This document shows positions 1 through 7,531 of a DNA stretch of 35,860 nucleotides, piece by piece. The DNA lies in assembly GCA_045133615.1 (NCBI GenBank), contig JBGUUQ010000015.1, positions 1 through 35,860 on the forward strand. The letters are read 5' to 3'. The DNA comes from M3 sp045133615. Lineage in GTDB: Bacteria; Bacteroidota; Bacteroidia; Bacteroidales; Muribaculaceae. The number at the start of each line of letters is the position of its first letter. Positions within the stretch are counted from its first letter, which is position 1. A program made the position numbers and the translations under genes. The notes below the pieces were generated by a model, which saw only the letters and a list, made by a program, of their open reading frames with translations, did no database searches and was not told where the DNA came from.

Positions 1-68
1 ATCGCATCATAATCCGATGCAGTCAACTCAAAATGATGACCGCATTCGGGACATTTGATTTCTGACAT
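1..68 (-). CDS. DUF2130-like zinc-binding protein, N-terminal fragment
   Basis: Only the first 22 codons lie in the window; the gene runs off the left edge. Read on the minus strand it starts MSEIKCPECGHHFEL, a C-x2-C zinc knuckle typical of the N terminus of DUF2130 proteins, whose family function is poorly known. An AAAGGA ribosome binding site lies 12 nt upstream of the ATG, and a promoter (positions 110-138) points into it. The assignment rests on the short N terminus alone, so a different zinc-ribbon protein is possible. Confidence 0.5.
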   Translation of the reverse strand, partial: MSEIKCPECGHHFELTASDYDA

Positions 69-109
69 GATGTTGAAACATCCTTTCCTTGTGTTGTGTT
101 GTTACTGAC

Positions 110-138
110 ATTGTAACACAAATTCACTCATAAATCAA
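110..138 (-). promoter_or_regulatory. Sigma-70-type promoter, TTGATTTAT class
   Basis: On the minus strand TTGATT (133-138) and TACAAT (110-115) are separated by exactly 17 nt. It drives the leftmost, truncated gene. The -35 region continues as TTGATTTATGAG, matching the promoters at 1071, 2606, 3226 and 7385. Confidence 0.6.
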
Positions 139-151
139 CAGAATATACACG

Positions 152-178
152 AAAAAGCCTACCTTTTGACAGGTAGAC
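152..178 (-). terminator. Intrinsic terminator after the DUF4238 gene
   Basis: On the minus strand a short hairpin (stem 159-163 with 172-176, extended by a G-C pair) is followed by five T residues (152-156). It sits 18 nt past the stop codon of the gene at 196-1047. Confidence 0.6.
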
Positions 179-195
179 CTTCTCATTGATGAAAA

Positions 196-1047
196 TTATA
201 CATCTGAATTTACACCAAACAACAAATCATATGTCTGTTCAGAATCAGCAATTATTTTATCATCACGGCTATATAACTTCTGCTGTAAATATACAACGTT
301 TTCATCAGAACATTGAACCATACACGCCATGCCAAAATACCGTTTATAAACAGACTTTGTTGTAACCGCAATCATATAATTCTTTGACAAAGGCATCACT
401 GCAAACATACCGTCATCTTGAAATCTAAACGGGCAATCGGATGTCACAAATTTAATATTGTCTGTTGCTCGATATATGATAAATGCAATATCTTTTATAT
501 CATTTGCCGTATACACACCATCTCTCTTACATCCAAACTGATGCTCACGCAATGCATGTATCACTTGATTATCAGATATCAAAGACACCAAATAATCACA
601 TACATAATCAGGCAATCCATCCAGATTTCGAATAAAATTACGGCATTCATCCGGTAAATAAACCTCACCAAATCTACCATCAGGTAAATTACCGGGCTGT
701 CGATACGCCATCGTCATCATAAACTTATACAACATAACACGCTCAGAATCCGACAACGTAAATTGTCGAACATCAGATATTTTATCAAGTCGCCTAATAA
801 ACTTGCGTATTTTCACAGACTCTTTGTTTTCAATGTCGCACAATTCATGTTCCATGGTATTTATTTCAACACCTGATAATTCATACAAAAATAATTCATA
901 GCATATATCTTTTGGCATTTTCATCGCATTTAGCCAACTTGCATATACCTCACCCGAGGATTTAACACCATCACACATAAACAATTTCAAATACCATTGT
1001 GGAACATAATGTTGATTCTTCGTAACATCACCCACAAAATCCACCAC
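196..1047 (-). CDS. DUF4238 domain protein
   Basis: A 283-residue protein of the DUF4238 family, recognised by the N-terminal motif NQHYVPQWYLKLF (residues 11-23), which is the hallmark of that family; its biochemical role is not established. No signal peptide or membrane segment is seen. The first GTG (1047) directly abuts the AAAGG element, so a GTG four codons later (1035), placed 7 nt after AGGGTGG, is a more plausible start and puts the family motif almost at the N terminus. It has its own promoter (1071-1099) and terminator (152-178), so it is monocistronic. It is A+T richer than the plus-strand genes, which suggests a recently acquired accessory gene. Confidence 0.75.
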   Translation of the reverse strand: MVDFVGDVTKNQHYVPQWYLKLFMCDGVKSSGEVYASWLNAMKMPKDICYELFLYELSGVEINTMEHELCDIENKESVKIRKFIRRLDKISDVRQFTLSDSERVMLYKFMMTMAYRQPGNLPDGRFGEVYLPDECRNFIRNLDGLPDYVCDYLVSLISDNQVIHALREHQFGCKRDGVYTANDIKDIAFIIYRATDNIKFVTSDCPFRFQDDGMFAVMPLSKNYMIAVTTKSVYKRYFGMACMVQCSDENVVYLQQKLYSRDDKIIADSEQTYDLLFGVNSDV

Positions 1048-1070
1048 CCTTTCGCCACAAATTTACTACC

Positions 1071-1099
1071 ATTTTACACCACAAACCGCCATAAATCAA
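1071..1099 (-). promoter_or_regulatory. Promoter of the DUF4238 gene, TTGATTTAT class
   Basis: On the minus strand TTGATT (1094-1099), a 17-nt spacer and TAAAAT (1071-1076). The downstream GTG start is about 24-36 nt away. The same TTGATTTATGG string occurs at the promoter of the next minus-strand gene. Confidence 0.6.
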
Positions 1100-1100
1100 T

Positions 1101-1136
1101 ACCCGCCCCGAAATTCCAACGAAAATCGGGACGGGT
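1101..1136 (-). terminator. Hairpin terminator after the repeat-endonuclease gene
   Basis: Arms 1101-1111 and 1126-1136 form an 11-bp stem with one mismatch, starting 6 nt after the stop codon at 1142. The T tract on the minus strand is weak (TATTGATTTAT), and that same sequence is the -35 region of the next promoter. Confidence 0.5.
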
Positions 1137-1141
1137 TAATA

Positions 1142-2617
1142 TCAAATTCCAGCTTGATGTAAAATTTCAGCAACTTTCTCATATGTATCTGCAGTATATG
1201 GAATTTCCAACAATGGAACACCTATTGATTCCGCATATTCCCGCTTACGTCGGTCATGTTCCTGCTGAATTTCAAACTGAATTTCTCCACCAAACAAATC
1301 AACCGGATGATAATGCTGCTGACCTTGACATTCAATAAAAAGTTTCATATTACCAACATCATCACATATTGCAAAATCATAAGACAAATATCTACCACCG
1401 ACACCACACAAATTATCATTCTTAAAAATAACTTGTGCATTATACAAGACACCATTATTGTCCAAACACAAACGTACATTGCGCTCTAACATACTGGCAA
1501 ATGGTTTTATATATGGATGTGCAATCTTACACATAACAAAAGCATGCCATGATTTCTCACGCACAATAGAATCATCAACCACAAATCTAACATCAATATC
1601 ATGACAACTTCGATACGCTATACACTCAGCCAACAGACCGTTATTCATAATAAATCGTGTACCAACCCGGTCAGGTACTGATACATAATTTGATATTGGA
1701 TATTGAATCATACCATCACGAAATGACCGATACGATTTATGTGTAACAATAACACCGTCTTCAAACTGAATATCAACATCAAATGCACTTCGATATTTAA
1801 TCAAAGTCATCATCATGCCAGACTTTTTATGAAGAATGCACTCACCAACACGCGACATCACCAATTCATCATATGCATCATGCCCAACATGTCCATTTCT
1901 GAATTCCTTATAGCCCACATGTTCGCGAATCTTACCGTCTTCAAATTCGACATCAATATCAGAGTAATCACGATATGCAATAACTGTTGCAACCATACCA
2001 TTTGCCATAACATTTGATTGTCCAGTTTTATCAAAACGAATACGAGTCGAAACATTGCCTCTAACAAAATTACTATAACGAACATGATACTTAATTTCGC
2101 CCGTATCAAACGCAATATCAATATCATCTACATCTCGATATGCAACAATAGTCGCGCCCAAACCATTATTCATTTGTCGATACATACCAACGCGAGACTT
2201 TTGCAAATCTCTTGATACACCATCCAAATAAGACCTCGGAAAGCCAATCACGCCAGCCCGATAATTACTCATAGTCTGATTATTATTCACAACATTATTA
2301 TCAAAAATGACATCAATATCCTCATAACCACGAGCAGCAATTATAGTACACAAATGACCATTCCGCATAACCCTTGACTGACCGACCAACTCCGAACTCG
2401 GATATTTCACCTTACCCTTTTTGAAAGCATCATACGACAAACGATAAGCCTTTACTCCATCTGCAAATTCTACATCAATATCATGCGCATTTCGATACGC
2501 AATTATTTTCATAGACATTTTCGCAGAATTAGCAATCGATACTTCCCCGGTTCGGTCAATCCTCACACTCACAAAAAACACCAACCCATATAATATCTTT
2601 ATGACATTATATTCCAT
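1142..2617 (-). CDS. Six-repeat protein with a VSR/homing-endonuclease-like nuclease domain
   Basis: A 491-residue protein. Residues about 28-370 contain six imperfect repeats of 45-65 residues, each with a core like AYR-x4-DIDV-x-FEDG followed by Y-x2-F-x2-G-x-I. The C-terminal 120 residues include LFIECQGQQHY and later DRRKREYAESIG and LLEIPY, the pattern of small PD-(D/E)XK nucleases of the VSR/phage homing-endonuclease type (the E-x-Q motif is the presumed catalytic strand). I infer that the repeats bind DNA or a partner and the tail cuts DNA. A promoter overlaps the first codon (2606-2634), so the true start is probably downstream, for example GTG at 2572 (residue 16). Markedly A+T rich, as expected of a mobile gene. 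Confidence 0.6.
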   Translation of the reverse strand: MEYNVIKILYGLVFFVSVRIDRTGEVSIANSAKMSMKIIAYRNAHDIDVEFADGVKAYRLSYDAFKKGKVKYPSSELVGQSRVMRNGHLCTIIAARGYEDIDVIFDNNVVNNNQTMSNYRAGVIGFPRSYLDGVSRDLQKSRVGMYRQMNNGLGATIVAYRDVDDIDIAFDTGEIKYHVRYSNFVRGNVSTRIRFDKTGQSNVMANGMVATVIAYRDYSDIDVEFEDGKIREHVGYKEFRNGHVGHDAYDELVMSRVGECILHKKSGMMMTLIKYRSAFDVDIQFEDGVIVTHKSYRSFRDGMIQYPISNYVSVPDRVGTRFIMNNGLLAECIAYRSCHDIDVRFVVDDSIVREKSWHAFVMCKIAHPYIKPFASMLERNVRLCLDNNGVLYNAQVIFKNDNLCGVGGRYLSYDFAICDDVGNMKLFIECQGQQHYHPVDLFGGEIQFEIQQEHDRRKREYAESIGVPLLEIPYTADTYEKVAEILHQAGI

Positions 2618-2634
2618 ATTTCTCCATAAATCAA
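2606..2634 (-). promoter_or_regulatory. Promoter, TTGATTTAT class, overlapping an annotated start
   Basis: On the minus strand TTGATT (2629-2634), 17 nt, TATAAT (2606-2611). Transcription would start near 2599, inside the longest reading of the downstream gene. Confidence 0.6.
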
Positions 2635-2661
2635 CCCATTTCCCCGTTCAATCCATCTCCC

Positions 2662-2702
2662 GTTCAGCAGGTCGCACAGCGACCTCGGGTGATAATTTGA
2701 AC
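2662..2702 (+). promoter_or_regulatory. Leader element, copy 1 (hairpin-CGGGT-N5-TTGAAC)
   Basis: Stem 2669-2673/2681-2685 is followed directly by CGGGTGATAATTTGAAC. An outer stem GTTCA (2662-2666)/TGAAC (2698-2702) encloses it. It ends 22 nt before the next gene. See the finding on the recurring leader. Confidence 0.55.
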
Positions 2703-2724
2703 AAAATACAGAAATGAGGTGAAA

Positions 2725-2982
2725 ATGATTATGTCTAAGTCCTATAAACGAAACGAAAAGCTCTACACCTGTGCACAGGTGCTTGCCGAAATCCGCGCCG
2801 TCAGAGATTACTTCACACGCAGCTACGGCGGTGAAATTGACAACTACGACCCAATGTTTCAGGTATTTGATAATGCCATCCGTCCCGTCATGAATAAGCT
2901 CAGTTTCAACGAACTATATCACGAAAGCGAACTGAAAGCATTCATCGCAGACGCAAATGGCAATTGCAACGATGCCGTTTAA
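2725..2982 (+). CDS. Hypothetical protein, 85 aa
   Basis: Unrecognised small soluble protein (MIMSKSYKRNEKLY...), with a helical, mixed-charge middle (YTCAQVLAEIRAVRDYF) and no Cys cluster or membrane segment. GAGGTG (2716-2721) can serve ATG 2725 or ATG 2731; a GTG at 2719 lies inside that site and is unlikely. It has a leader element upstream and a clean terminator downstream, so it is a single-gene unit. Confidence 0.65.
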   Translation: MIMSKSYKRNEKLYTCAQVLAEIRAVRDYFTRSYGGEIDNYDPMFQVFDNAIRPVMNKLSFNELYHESELKAFIADANGNCNDAV

Positions 2983-2998
2983 TCTACACAACAAAAAG

Positions 2999-3025
2999 AC
3001 CCGCCCTCACGGGCGGGCCTATTTT
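2999..3025 (+). terminator. Intrinsic terminator
   Basis: CCCGCC, a 5-nt loop, GGGCGGG and then CCTATTTTC, 17 nt after the stop codon of the gene ending at 2982. Confidence 0.8.
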
Positions 3026-3076
3026 CAAAAACAATGAAACCCAATTTGTACAACATGACCAATAGGCAAAATTCAC

Positions 3077-3171
3077 TAAGGGGTAATAAGGGGTAGCAAA
3101 AAATTGTCATAGTCAGATATAAAGACTTATGAAGACTTTTCAATTTCGTGAGAAGGATTATTGCTCTCTCA
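3077..3171 (+). repeat. Short phased direct repeats in an intergenic region
   Basis: The gene-free stretch 3026-3287 holds two pairs of direct repeats: TAAGGGGTA at 3077 and 3087, and AAGACTT at 3122 and 3132. Each pair is spaced exactly 10 nt, one helical turn. An inverted repeat GTGAGA/TCTCAC follows near 3149-3171. This looks like a protein-binding region ahead of the promoter at 3226; I cannot name the protein. Confidence 0.35.
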
Positions 3172-3225
3172 CATTTTCATAAAATTATGCAAAACGGAGA
3201 ATAACGGATATCTTTGCGACTTTCA

Positions 3226-3254
3226 TTGATTTATCAGGAGATTCATGCTATAAT
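3226..3254 (+). promoter_or_regulatory. Promoter, TTGATTTAT class
   Basis: TTGATT (3226-3231), 17 nt, TATAAT (3249-3254), with an extended TG at the -10. It drives the gene at 3288. The first 14 nt are identical to the promoter of the large RNA locus at 7385. Confidence 0.75.
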
Positions 3255-3287
3255 TCCAATATCAAATCACGAAAGGAATGACTCGAC

Positions 3288-3710
3288 ATGTTGATGCCAC
3301 ACAATATGGGCAGCAGAATCGAACATGCAAGACCTGTAACAGTCCATCCAATACGAAACACCGTCGACGCGGAAACGCTTGACACAATGCCAAAAAAAGA
3401 TATAATCACGGTTCTTTGCTGGATTGACAACAACATTTACGCAGACCCCCATTGTTGCACCATCAAAGACAGCTACCAACTAAAACATATGGTAGAAGCT
3501 GATACAGGTGTTTATCTCACAAACAACCAATTCAAACACGCCATGCTGCTGTGCGGATATGGTCCTGTTGACGCTTCGGAACTGAATTGGGACTACTGTA
3601 TTTCGCGAGATTCCGCTATATTTGCATGGGGACGGCCAGATGGAGCAGGCAAAATCACGCAACGTGACATCGAAAACTTTCTCGAAAAATACCCGCAATA
3701 TCATGATTAA
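3288..3710 (+). CDS. Hypothetical protein, 140 aa
   Basis: Unrecognised soluble protein. It contains a well-ordered central part (YQLKHMVEADTGVYLTNNQF) with alternating helices, two adjacent Cys (residues 57-58) and an aromatic tail. The ATG is preceded by GAAAGGA at 10 nt spacing. Its own promoter (3226) and terminator (3718) make it monocistronic. No signal peptide or membrane helix. Confidence 0.7.
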   Translation: MLMPHNMGSRIEHARPVTVHPIRNTVDAETLDTMPKKDIITVLCWIDNNIYADPHCCTIKDSYQLKHMVEADTGVYLTNNQFKHAMLLCGYGPVDASELNWDYCISRDSAIFAWGRPDGAGKITQRDIENFLEKYPQYHD

Positions 3711-3717
3711 ACAAAAG

Positions 3718-3746
3718 GCCCGCCGGTAACGGCGGGTCTATTTTTC
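3718..3746 (+). terminator. Bidirectional intrinsic terminator
   Basis: CCCGCC-GGTAAC-GGCGGG followed by TCTATTTTT on the plus strand and by CCTTTTGTTT on the minus strand. It serves the convergent genes ending at 3710 and 3747. Confidence 0.8.
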
Positions 3747-4346
3747 TCAAAATCTGATATTCCAAATGACATACGAAATCGCTATAAAAGATACGGGTAT
3801 TAACACAAAAGGCAACGCCTCACGAATTTTGCTTCCACCACTATCTGTAAAATCATAGGGTTCATCCCATAATTTCATGACAGACAGAATAGCATAGACA
3901 ACCCAATACAGGCATGATGGCAAAGCAACCAAGCCTGTCCATATGGGATTTGACAAGCAAAATTCCCGCTCAAAAAAGAGGAAACTTGCTAACGACAGCA
4001 TGGGACAAATATAATGCAAAATGGCATTTGCAACTGCAGGGCTGACGCCCGGCAAGAAATCATCATTTGTAATCATAACCTTCTTGCCCGCGCCGAGAAA
4101 GAATACGAAAATAAACATCGTGGCAACCAGTCCACAAGTCGTTATATATCTGAATCCATTTATGATTTCAGGAACTTCATTATCAAAAACCATAAATCCA
4201 ACGAATAACAGACTTGATACCAACGACAAGCCATTTTGCAAATATGTATAATACTTCAAAATATCACACTTATGTCGAACATGCCAGAATATATATGCCT
4301 CACATATGGCAATTGCTAAATTAGCAATCAACGCAAATACAGTCAT
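3747..4346 (-). CDS. Pr6Pr/AIG1-like integral membrane protein
   Basis: A 199-residue protein with about six hydrophobic helices (roughly 1-20, 36-54, 66-88, 104-124, 133-157 and 178-196). The pattern LHYICPMLSLASFLFFE near residue 110, followed by a Pro-Ser-x-x-Tyr-W helix and a YDF segment, resembles the Pr6Pr/FAR-17a/AIG1-like family, which includes fatty-acid-ester hydrolases in eukaryotes and uncharacterised bacterial proteins. The activity here is not shown. The start follows GGTGGTGA by 6 nt. Promoter at 4384-4412, shared terminator at 3718. Confidence 0.5.
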   Translation of the reverse strand: MTVFALIANLAIAICEAYIFWHVRHKCDILKYYTYLQNGLSLVSSLLFVGFMVFDNEVPEIINGFRYITTCGLVATMFIFVFFLGAGKKVMITNDDFLPGVSPAVANAILHYICPMLSLASFLFFEREFCLSNPIWTGLVALPSCLYWVVYAILSVMKLWDEPYDFTDSGGSKIREALPFVLIPVSFIAISYVIWNIRF

Positions 4347-4383
4347 GAAAAATCACCACCTTCTGCATGTGTCTATTACATAT

Positions 4384-4412
4384 ATCATACCAGTTATTTC
4401 AGCAGAATACAA
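4384..4412 (-). promoter_or_regulatory. Promoter of the membrane-protein gene
   Basis: On the minus strand TTGTAT (4407-4412), 17 nt, TATGAT (4384-4389), 38 nt before the ATG. Confidence 0.5.
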
Positions 4413-4444
4413 GTCGAAATGCTCATTTATAAACAAAAGAATTG

Positions 4445-4478
4445 ACCCGTCCCGATTGATATCCCGGGACGGGTCTGT
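4445..4478 (-). terminator. Intrinsic terminator after the lysozyme gene
   Basis: A 10-bp stem (4445-4454 with 4465-4474), GC rich, just past the stop at 4481. A TCAATTCTTTT tail follows on the minus strand; the plus strand also shows CTGTTTTTA. Confidence 0.65.
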
Positions 4479-4480
4479 TT

Positions 4481-5965
4481 TTATACACAAATATTCGCAT
4501 CCAGCCGATGCAACAATGCTGCGCATTGCGCTCTGACCAAAACATCAATCGGGCCGAGCAAAATAGAATCACCAGATGACATTCCTTTAATCAAACCATT
4601 GTCAACCGCCCATTCCATCGCAGAGACAGCATACTTCGAAACGGTCTTATAATCGGCGAAATCCGTCAAATCCGAATCGGATGTATCCGACATACCAAGA
4701 TATTCGATACAATACCGATGCATAAACGTCACAGCATCCTGTCGAGTCAACACTCTGTCAGGTGCAAACTCCGTATCCGAAACACCGTTCGTAATATGAT
4801 TCTCATACGCCCATGTGATGGCATCCGCATAATACGCATTATTACTCACATCCGTAAATTTATTAGAGGTTACTACAGTCGGAGAATCAGAAAGTCTATA
4901 CAATGTCGTCACAAACATACCGCGCGTCATGGATTCCCCCGGGGCAAACATATCGGCGGCCGTACCCTTCATCATGCCGTTGACATAAACATACTCCACA
5001 TCATCATAATACCAACTGTCGGACGTTACGTCTGTGAACGGCAGGGTAATCGAAGTCTGAGGTGGCTCAGGGTCGGGTTCGATATAACGCCATTGCGGAG
5101 CAAACTCATAATTGTCATTCACACGCATATCCGGTGTCACCATCGAACCGTCACTGACCTTTTTGCCATTTACACGAACAATCTTCCAACCTTGAAACTC
5201 ATAGCCATCCATCTTCGGTTTCGGCAACTTACCAATGACATCGCCCTTATTAAAATAGACCACATCAGGGTCAATTTCCGTGGAATACATAACACCACAG
5301 AAGTACGGTAAATTACCATCTTTAATCACAGGCAAATCCGACTTGACACCATGCGTTGCATTTGGTTTTTCAGGATACGAATATTCCCCCCGCAAAAAAA
5401 TAACCGCATCTCGAATCCGTCGCTGCGACAAACCAAACACCACATCGCCATTGACATGACTCCATACGCCGACGGCATTTACAAAATCCAATTCCGACGT
5501 CGGCTTACGCAACCATGTATCAGGCCGAGAACCACGCATCCAACCAGCACCCAGATTATATGTAAAATCCACCAACGCATCATACTGATTCTGCGTCGGC
5601 TGTTTGCCGAGCTTTTTACAATAATCATTGACCGATTTTTCATAATCTGCAGCAAGCTGCTCCCTGAGCAACGCTTCCGCTTCTTCCACAGTCACACTTT
5701 TGATATCAGGTTCATTACCGTAACCGGCACAACTACCATAGCCAATCGACCACTGGGAATTATCCCAATATGCAGTTTCGCTATAACCCTCCAAGACTTT
5801 AATCACATCAAGCATTTCTTGACTGATAGACATTTGCTGATAACCATTTGACCCAACAGCAGGCATTCCGAGCTTATCATTGCTGGCCGCATACGTTGAA
5901 GGAACAAACGCAAAGACCAGAACAAAACTCACGGCCAGAGCAAATAGCCGTTTGATACGATTCAT
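4481..5965 (-). CDS. Secreted GH24 lysozyme (endolysin) with InlB-like repeat and SLH domains
   Basis: A 494-residue, multidomain peptidoglycan hydrolase. An N-terminal signal peptide (about 1-27) ends in A-x-A-A. Residues 50-195 are a GH24 (T4-lysozyme-like) muramidase: the E59 of LEG is the expected catalytic acid, D68 follows in YWDNSQWSIGYG, and the usual Thr is replaced by S73. An InlB/Listeria-Bacteroides-type repeat spans about 235-300 (GYEFQGWKI). Three S-layer homology domains fill 312-494, starting FTDVTSDSWYYDDVEYVY. SLH domains bind pyruvylated secondary wall polymers, so the enzyme should be held on the cell surface. A signal peptide on a phage lysin implies Sec export rather than holin release. 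Monocistronic; promoter 6039-6067. Confidence 0.9.
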   Translation of the reverse strand: MNRIKRLFALAVSFVLVFAFVPSTYAASNDKLGMPAVGSNGYQQMSISQEMLDVIKVLEGYSETAYWDNSQWSIGYGSCAGYGNEPDIKSVTVEEAEALLREQLAADYEKSVNDYCKKLGKQPTQNQYDALVDFTYNLGAGWMRGSRPDTWLRKPTSELDFVNAVGVWSHVNGDVVFGLSQRRIRDAVIFLRGEYSYPEKPNATHGVKSDLPVIKDGNLPYFCGVMYSTEIDPDVVYFNKGDVIGKLPKPKMDGYEFQGWKIVRVNGKKVSDGSMVTPDMRVNDNYEFAPQWRYIEPDPEPPQTSITLPFTDVTSDSWYYDDVEYVYVNGMMKGTAADMFAPGESMTRGMFVTTLYRLSDSPTVVTSNKFTDVSNNAYYADAITWAYENHITNGVSDTEFAPDRVLTRQDAVTFMHRYCIEYLGMSDTSDSDLTDFADYKTVSKYAVSAMEWAVDNGLIKGMSSGDSILLGPIDVLVRAQCAALLHRLDANICV

Positions 5966-6038
5966 ATGTTATTTCACACAGCCTTTCTTTTAGATTTTCA
6001 AACACAAAATTCGCCACCGTTCCGCATACACCATGATG

Positions 6039-6067
6039 ATTATATAACAAAACAGGACGAATCTCAA
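6039..6067 (-). promoter_or_regulatory. Promoter of the lysozyme gene
   Basis: On the minus strand TTGAGA (6062-6067), 17 nt, TATAAT (6039-6044), giving a leader of about 65 nt before the ATG at 5965. The rest of 5966-6167 shows no gene. Confidence 0.6.
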
Positions 6068-6167
6068 CGACCAAATCCGAAAAAAAAGACGGGCCACATA
6101 CAAATCTACTCATATATCAGATTTGACAAAACTAACAAAAATTCATTCGTATTTCAGACAAATACGA

Positions 6168-6197
6168 TAAAAAAGACCGGCCAAAAAATGACCGGTC
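6168..6197 (-). terminator. Intrinsic terminator of the Mrr-GNAT unit
   Basis: On the minus strand the stem GACCGG (6192-6197)/CCGGTC (6175-6180) is followed by six T (6169-6174). Confidence 0.8.
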
Positions 6198-6251
6198 ACA
6201 AAGTATCAAATTGAAACATTGGAATTTCACCAATGACACTTTAAGAAATCG

Positions 6252-6830
6252 TCAACCGTCTACCGCAATCTTTTTTGACGCATTTCTAAGAACAATATTC
6301 ATGTATTGAGAAAGCCGATGACCATCCCATAACTCAACACCAATTTTAGCAGCCAATTCCTTTGCGCCTTTTGTAAATGTTGAGTTGGTCAACACAACGG
6401 CAATGTTACATTGATAATACGATTTACCGGCAAATACTTCCTGAACAGCCGTATTGCCCAACGCATTCTTATATCGCTTGCATTGAATTGCATACCGGGT
6501 ATCACCCCATGTAACCAACAAGTCAACACCTTGGTCGCCAGTACGACCAATTCGTTCAACATCAACAAACCCATATGCCGACAAAAGTTGACCACAAAAA
6601 ACCTCAAACCGTTCGCCACTCATATCGGAAATTGACCGATAATCATCTAACAATCGTTGCGTTGCATCATCAAATCGAGACTTCGGTTTTTGTACAGGTT
6701 TGGACTTTACCGTTAAAGTTTTAGTCAACGCCGGTTTCTGACATGGCGCCGGATTTGATACAACATGAGACGATGATACATCCTGTGTTACAATTGCGAC
6801 CGATTTTTTATGTAAAATTTTAGTTGCCAT
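6252..6830 (-). CDS. Mrr-type restriction endonuclease-like protein
   Basis: A 192-residue protein. Residues 1-55 are a low-complexity basic stretch; residues 70-185 match the Mrr catalytic domain. Visible motifs are TGDQGVDLL (catalytic D103) and YAIQCKRY (Q116-x-K118), the D...Q-x-K form of the PD-(D/E)XK active site, followed by VVLTNSTFTKGAKELA and LWDG. Members cut modified or foreign DNA, or act as phage-borne nucleases. There is no methylase neighbour, so it may target modified DNA or rival genomes; that is inference. It lies 6 nt after the GNAT gene in one operon and is A+T rich. Confidence 0.85.
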   Translation of the reverse strand: MATKILHKKSVAIVTQDVSSSHVVSNPAPCQKPALTKTLTVKSKPVQKPKSRFDDATQRLLDDYRSISDMSGERFEVFCGQLLSAYGFVDVERIGRTGDQGVDLLVTWGDTRYAIQCKRYKNALGNTAVQEVFAGKSYYQCNIAVVLTNSTFTKGAKELAAKIGVELWDGHRLSQYMNIVLRNASKKIAVDG

Positions 6831-6836
6831 ATTATA

Positions 6837-7307
6837 TCAATCCTTCTCACGCAACGCAAATCCGTATTGCGTACAATCATCATCGGCAGCACCAACATCA
6901 GCCAACTCATACGGCACATAACCAATTCGGTCAAATAACACATGCCAAAATACACGACCAATCTGGTTATTATTCAAGATAAACAGACAATACACGCCAA
7001 CATGACGATTGATAAAATCAGAAATGGCACGGGTCATATGACCCTTCCGACGATATTCAGGCTTAATGTAAGACTCCTGAATATAATAATCAGCCGCAGC
7101 ATGACAGTTTTCACCTGTGCCAATTATAAAAAAGCCAATAACAACATCACCATCATAAACATCAACCCGCCAGGAAAATTCATAGTTCGTAATATTATCA
7201 TACAAATATTGCTTTTTTTCGTCCGATATAATTGGATTTTCAGATATAGTCTGCAATTCATCCAAATAAGAAGTAAACATATCGTACCGAACTTCCAATA
7301 AATTCAT
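6837..7307 (-). CDS. GNAT-family N-acetyltransferase
   Basis: A GNAT-fold protein of 156 residues. The acetyl-CoA pyrophosphate-binding motif is IKPEYRRKGHMTRAI (R-x-x-G-x-x), followed by a C-terminal aromatic segment typical of the fold. The substrate cannot be read from the sequence. A GTG three codons upstream (7316) sits almost on top of AAAAGG, so the ATG at 7307, with AAGG 11 nt away, is preferred. First gene of a two-gene operon with the Mrr nuclease; co-occurrence may mean modification of the nuclease or simply a shared accessory cassette. Confidence 0.75.
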   Translation of the reverse strand: MNLLEVRYDMFTSYLDELQTISENPIISDEKKQYLYDNITNYEFSWRVDVYDGDVVIGFFIIGTGENCHAAADYYIQESYIKPEYRRKGHMTRAISDFINRHVGVYCLFILNNNQIGRVFWHVLFDRIGYVPYELADVGAADDDCTQYGFALREKD

Positions 7308-7346
7308 GTTGCACACGACCTTTTTCTATTTCTTGTCAACACAATC

Positions 7347-7375
7347 ATTATACAAAATTTCTCGACAAAATACAA
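7347..7375 (-). promoter_or_regulatory. Promoter of the GNAT-Mrr operon
   Basis: On the minus strand TTGTAT (7370-7375), 17 nt, TATAAT (7347-7352). It is divergent from, and nearly abuts, the large-RNA promoter at 7385; the palindrome AAGATTAAATCTT (7374-7386) lies between the two -35 elements and could bind a shared regulator. Confidence 0.65.
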
Positions 7376-7384
7376 GATTAAATC

Positions 7385-7413
7385 TTGATTTATCAGGAAT
7401 TTTATGTTATTCT
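7385..7413 (+). promoter_or_regulatory. Promoter of the large non-coding RNA
   Basis: TTGATT (7385-7390), 17 nt, TATTCT (7408-7413), with an extended-10 TG at 7405-7406. It shares TTGATTTATCAGGA with the gene promoter at 3226, which supports real use. Transcription is expected to start near 7420. Confidence 0.65.
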
Positions 7414-7531
7414 ATCTGCAGAATCATTGGCAGAATTTCATTCTGCCGAGTTTATTATTGAGAGTGAGAAACTCCGACATTGTGTTGGACCTTGTCTGGT
7501 TGGCGCCGAGGTGTCTTCCCGACCCAACCAA

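Noticed and set aside
418..657. Plus-strand frame opposite the DUF4238 gene
   Set aside because: Antisense shadow with no ribosome site; the minus-strand frame has the family motif.
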